Shown: piece by piece, positions 6,013 through 8,523 of the stretch
Position numbering within the stretch: the first letter of the stretch is position 1
Layout of the letters: each line of letters starts with the position of its first letter
NCBI GenBank assembly: GCA_017304125.1
Contig: JAFKLV010000050.1
Location: 1-8,523 of the forward strand
Direction: 5' to 3'
From: Sphingomonadales bacterium
Lineage (GTDB): Bacteria > Pseudomonadota > Alphaproteobacteria > Sphingomonadales > Sphingomonadaceae
DNA length: 8,523 nt
The notes under the pieces: generated by a model
The model's input: only the letters and a program-made list of their open reading frames with translations
What the model was told of the DNA's origin: nothing
The model's database searches: none
Made by a program: the position numbers and the translations under genes

Positions 6013-8135
6013 CCGCTGCCGCCCGCCCGGCCAGCGTGCTGCCGCTCGCGACCTCGATCTTCGTGGTCGAGGGGATGCGCTGTGCCGGGTGCATCGCCAA
6101 GCTCGAGCATGGTCTTGCCGCGCTACCCGGCGTGGCGGCGGCGCGGGTCAATTTCACCAACCGCCAGGTGCGCATCGATCATCTCGACGAAATCGATGAG
6201 GATGGGCTGATCGGCGCGATCGACGGGCTGGGCTTCACCGCCCATGCCTTCGCCGGCGCGACGGCGGATAGCGGCAGGAGCGAATCGCGCCGGCTGGTGC
6301 TGGCGCTGGCGGTGGCAGGCTTCGCGATGATGAACGTGATGCTGCTGTCGGTCTCGATCTGGTCCGGCGCGGACGGCGCCACACGGCAATTGTTTCACTG
6401 GCTCTCCGCGCTGATTGCGCTGCCGACCGTCGCATATTCGGGGCGCGTCTTCTTCGCGAGCGCGTGGAGCGCGCTGCGGCGCGGGCGCACCAATATGGAC
6501 GTGCCGATCTCGATCGGCGTGCTGTTGGCCGTCGCAATGAGCCTCTACGAAACCGTCCTCGGCGGCCCGCACGCCTATTTCGACGGCGTCGTCATGCTGT
6601 TGTTCTTCCTGCTCGGTGGGCGCTTCCTCGACAGCGTGATGCGCGATCGCGCCCGCGGTGGGGTCGATGCGCTGCTGCGCCGGTTGCCGGCGGAGGCGAC
6701 AGTGATCGCTTCCGACGGCGGGCACCAGCGCCGCGCGATCGCCGAACTCGCGCCGGGAATGCGGCTGCTTGTCGCGGCGGGCGAAAGGATTGCCGCCGAT
6801 GGCATTGTCGAATCCGGCGAGAGCGCGATCGACCGTTCGCTTGTCACCGGCGAGAGCATCGACGAGGCGGTCGCGCCGGGCACGGAGGTATTGGCCGGCA
6901 CCGTCAACCTCGCCGCACCGCTGACGATCAAAGTGACGCGTGCCGGCAATGCGACCGTGATCGCCGATATCGCGCGGCTGATGGAAAGCGCAGGCCAGGC
7001 TAAATCGGGCTACATGCGGATCGCCGACCGCGCCTCACGGCTTTACGCCCCGGCGGTGCACACGCTCGCCGCGCTGACGCTGGCCGGGTGGCTGATCGCG
7101 GGAGCCGGGTGGCATGTCGCACTCACCAATGCGGTGGCGGTATTGATTATCACCTGTCCGTGCGCGCTCGGGCTGGCGGTGCCGGTGGCGCAGGTCGTCG
7201 CCTCCGGCGCACTGATGCGCGCCGGGGTACTGGTAAAGGACGGATCGGCGCTCGAACGGCTCGCGAAGGCCGATCTGGCACTGCTCGACAAGACCGGGAC
7301 TGTGACGCTCGGACGCCCGGTGGTGACGGACGGACTGCCCGATACCCCCGCCGAGCGCGCGATCCTTCACACCCTCGCGCGCGCGAGCCGCCACCCCGCC
7401 GCGCTGGCGGTGGCCACCGCGTTGGCCGATACGCCGGCCGTGCCCGTCGCGGATATTGTCGAGGAAGCAGGGTTCGGCGTGCGCGGGGTGGCGGGCGGCG
7501 TCGAGGTGCGGTTTGGCCGGCCGGGTTGGGCCGGGCCGGCAAGCGACGGCGCCTCGATCGTATTCCGCGTCGGCGACGGCGCGTCGCATTCAATCAGCAT
7601 TGCCGATCGGCCGCGCGGCGATGCTGCAGCAGCGCTCGAGCGGCTCGGCGCCGAAGGGCTCGCGCCCGAGATTGTCTCGGGCGATGCCCCGGCGGTGGTC
7701 GATGCGCTCGCTGCCACGCTCAATATCCCCAGCCGCGCGCGAACAACCCCGCAGGACAAATATGCCATCGTCAGCGCGGCCGAAGCGGGCGGGCGGCGCG
7801 TGCTGATGGTGGGGGACGGGATCAACGACGGGCCCGCGCTCAAGGCGGCCTATGTCTCGATGGCTCCGGCGACAGCGAGCGACGTCGGGCAGATGGCGGC
7901 CGATCTCGTGTTCGTCGGCGGGCGGCTGATGTCGGTGCCGATCGCGGTCGCCGCCGCGCGCCGCACGATGCGCGTGGTGGTGCAGAATTTTGCGCTGGCG
8001 ATCGGGTACAATCTGTTTGCCGTTCCGTTGGCGATCGCCGGCTTCGTCACCCCGCTGATCGCGGCGCTGGCCATGTCGGGCTCGTCGCTGATCGTGGTCG
8101 CCAATGCGATGCGGCTGAGGAGCGCGGCGCGATGA
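6009..8135 (+). CDS. ccoI: Copper-translocating P1B-type ATPase CcoI/FixI
   Basis: This 708-aa P-type ATPase belongs to the FixI/CopA2 group, which exports Cu(I) slowly for oxidase maturation. It has one N-terminal heavy-metal-binding domain with GMRCAGC (C25, C28), then eight expected membrane helices. Catalytic motifs are all present: TGES (280-283, actuator), CPC (383-385, transport site in helix 6), DKTGT (phosphorylated D427), HP (H462-P463, nucleotide binding) and GDGINDGPAL (from 602). The last two helices contain YN and an MSGSS-type sequence, the usual Cu(I) signature. The start is GTG 6009, overlapping the ccoH stop as GTGA, with GAGGTG (5998-6003) at good spacing. No in-frame ATG precedes the metal-binding domain. 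The DxGT-motif and hinge are intact, so the pump should be active. The end overlaps ccoS by 4 nt. Confidence 0.97.
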   Translation: MTAAARPASVLPLATSIFVVEGMRCAGCIAKLEHGLAALPGVAAARVNFTNRQVRIDHLDEIDEDGLIGAIDGLGFTAHAFAGATADSGRSESRRLVLALAVAGFAMMNVMLLSVSIWSGADGATRQLFHWLSALIALPTVAYSGRVFFASAWSALRRGRTNMDVPISIGVLLAVAMSLYETVLGGPHAYFDGVVMLLFFLLGGRFLDSVMRDRARGGVDALLRRLPAEATVIASDGGHQRRAIAELAPGMRLLVAAGERIAADGIVESGESAIDRSLVTGESIDEAVAPGTEVLAGTVNLAAPLTIKVTRAGNATVIADIARLMESAGQAKSGYMRIADRASRLYAPAVHTLAALTLAGWLIAGAGWHVALTNAVAVLIITCPCALGLAVPVAQVVASGALMRAGVLVKDGSALERLAKADLALLDKTGTVTLGRPVVTDGLPDTPAERAILHTLARASRHPAALAVATALADTPAVPVADIVEEAGFGVRGVAGGVEVRFGRPGWAGPASDGASIVFRVGDGASHSISIADRPRGDAAAALERLGAEGLAPEIVSGDAPAVVDALAATLNIPSRARTTPQDKYAIVSAAEAGGRRVLMVGDGINDGPALKAAYVSMAPATASDVGQMAADLVFVGGRLMSVPIAVAAARRTMRVVVQNFALAIGYNLFAVPLAIAGFVTPLIAALAMSGSSLIVVANAMRLRSAAR

Positions 8136-8323
8136 ACAGCGTCGGCGTCCTCATTCCGATCGCGCTGTTCCTCGGGCTTTCCGGGCTGGGGGCGTTTTTC
8201 TGGGCGGTACGTTCCGGCCAATATGAGGACATCGACGGTGCGGCGCTCCGCATCCTCAACGATGACGATCCGCTGCGGGGCGATCGAGGCACGGCCGAAG
8301 ACGATTATTCTGCCGGCGAATGA
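8132..8323 (+). CDS. ccoS: cbb3-type cytochrome oxidase assembly protein CcoS (FixS)
   Basis: This 63-aa protein has one N-terminal membrane helix (about 5-26) followed by the characteristic FFWAVRSGQYEDIDGAALRI segment and an acidic tail (LNDDDPLRGD). CcoS is needed for incorporation of haem b, haem b3 and CuB into CcoN. ATG 8132 overlaps the ccoI stop (ATGA), with GAGGAG at 8117-8122 as ribosome binding site. It is the last gene of the operon. Its TGA lies only 2 bp from the stop codon of the convergent LuxR-type gene, so there is no room for an ordinary intergenic terminator. Confidence 0.95.
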   Translation: MNSVGVLIPIALFLGLSGLGAFFWAVRSGQYEDIDGAALRILNDDDPLRGDRGTAEDDYSAGE

Positions 8324-8325
8324 TG

Positions 8326-8523
8326 TTACCGATCTCGTATTTTTGAGATTGTCGATCGGCCCGGCGCTTCGGCGCTACCAGCATGTATCGTTGGTTCAAC
8401 CAGTTCCTCAATGAACAGCGCTATCAGCGAGGTCTGAGAATTCACGCCCGCTTTGGCGTATATTCGGGCGAGCTGTGCGCGTATCGTGCCGGTGGCCGAG
8501 CCGCTGATCAGGTTGTGGCCGTT
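8326..8523 (-). CDS. LuxR-type helix-turn-helix protein, C-terminal 65 residues (5' end outside window)
   Basis: Reading the minus strand from the window edge, the frame is open for 65 codons and stops at TAA (8328-8326). The core SGSATGTIRAQLARIYAKAG followed by VNSQTSLIALF matches the recognition helix and last helix of LuxR/FixJ-type DNA-binding domains (pattern S-x-x-T-[VI]-R-x-x-L-x-x-I-[FY]-x-K-x-G-V-x-x-Q). The N-terminal sensor or receiver domain lies outside the window, so the signal it responds to is unknown. After the HTH comes a tail of about 20 polar residues. Hand-counted GC is about 57%, and five of 65 codons are ATA, a codon I hardly see in the cco genes, so this gene has a different composition. 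It is convergent with ccoS, with a 2-bp gap. A role in regulating cbb3 is not shown. Confidence 0.8.
   Translation of the reverse strand, partial: NGHNLISGSATGTIRAQLARIYAKAGVNSQTSLIALFIEELVEPTIHAGSAEAPGRSTISKIRDR
8363..8376 (+). other. Short cUUCGg-type hairpin downstream of ccoS, weak terminator candidate
   Basis: GCGC-TTCG-GCGC (8364-8375, with a flanking G-T wobble) can form a short stem closed by the very stable c(UUCG)g tetraloop in the + strand transcript. No T-run follows, so it is not a proper intrinsic terminator. It also lies inside the coding sequence of the convergent LuxR-type gene. It might block 3' exonucleases at the end of the cco message, but this is speculative. Confidence 0.2.

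Noticed and set aside
7088..8323. A long + strand frame that ends in the ccoS sequence and could suggest a ccoI-ccoS overlap gene of 411 codons
   Set aside because: Upstream of 8132 it is an Arg/Gly-rich out-of-frame reading of ccoI; only the part from ATG 8132 is the real CcoS.
1..8523. Search for mobile elements, tRNA or rRNA genes, CRISPR arrays and long direct or inverted repeats
   Set aside because: None seen by eye; the window is almost fully occupied by the cco operon and two flanking regulator fragments.

Overview
The window is high-GC (mostly about 60-65% by eye) and carries one complete, tightly packed operon for a cbb3-type (C-family) cytochrome c oxidase and its assembly factors, all on the + strand: ccoN-ccoO-ccoQ-ccoP-ccoG-ccoH-ccoI-ccoS (596-8323). 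It is flanked on the left by the 3' part of a Crp/Fnr-family regulator gene (2-439, + strand, cut by the window edge). On the right is the 3' end of a convergent gene encoding a LuxR-type helix-turn-helix (8326-8523, - strand, cut by the window edge). The gene order and the long, FixN-like N-terminus of CcoN suggest an alphaproteobacterium. The style of the small proteins and the codon use fit Sphingomonadales, but that placement is inference.

Layout: the Fnr-type regulator ends at 439. Seven bases later lies a perfect 14-bp FNR/FixK box (446-459), followed by an untranslated leader of roughly 100 nt that can form a hairpin (545-571). The structural genes follow: ccoN (catalytic subunit, 549 aa), ccoO (mono-haem c), ccoQ (52 aa) and ccoP (di-haem c). 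Then come the maturation genes: ccoG (Fe-S membrane protein, cupric reductase), ccoH (small assembly protein), ccoI (copper P1B-ATPase) and ccoS (63 aa). Every junction from ccoO onward is a 4-14 nt overlap. The ccoN-ccoO gap is 14 nt, with the ccoO Shine-Dalgarno fused to the ccoN stop codon. The eight genes therefore look like a single translationally coupled unit.

How they work together: CcoP and CcoO pass electrons from the cytochrome c pool to the haem b / haem b3-CuB centre of CcoN, which reduces O2 with high affinity and pumps protons. CcoG, CcoI, CcoH and CcoS deliver copper and help to insert cofactors and assemble the complex. An upstream Fnr-type protein that keeps the internal iron-sulfur cysteine, together with the perfect box, implies induction when oxygen is low.

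I see no previously undescribed system here. The points most worth a second look are the regulatory region, the probable oxygen-sensing cysteine in the partial regulator, the leader hairpin, and the compositionally different LuxR-type fragment that abuts ccoS.
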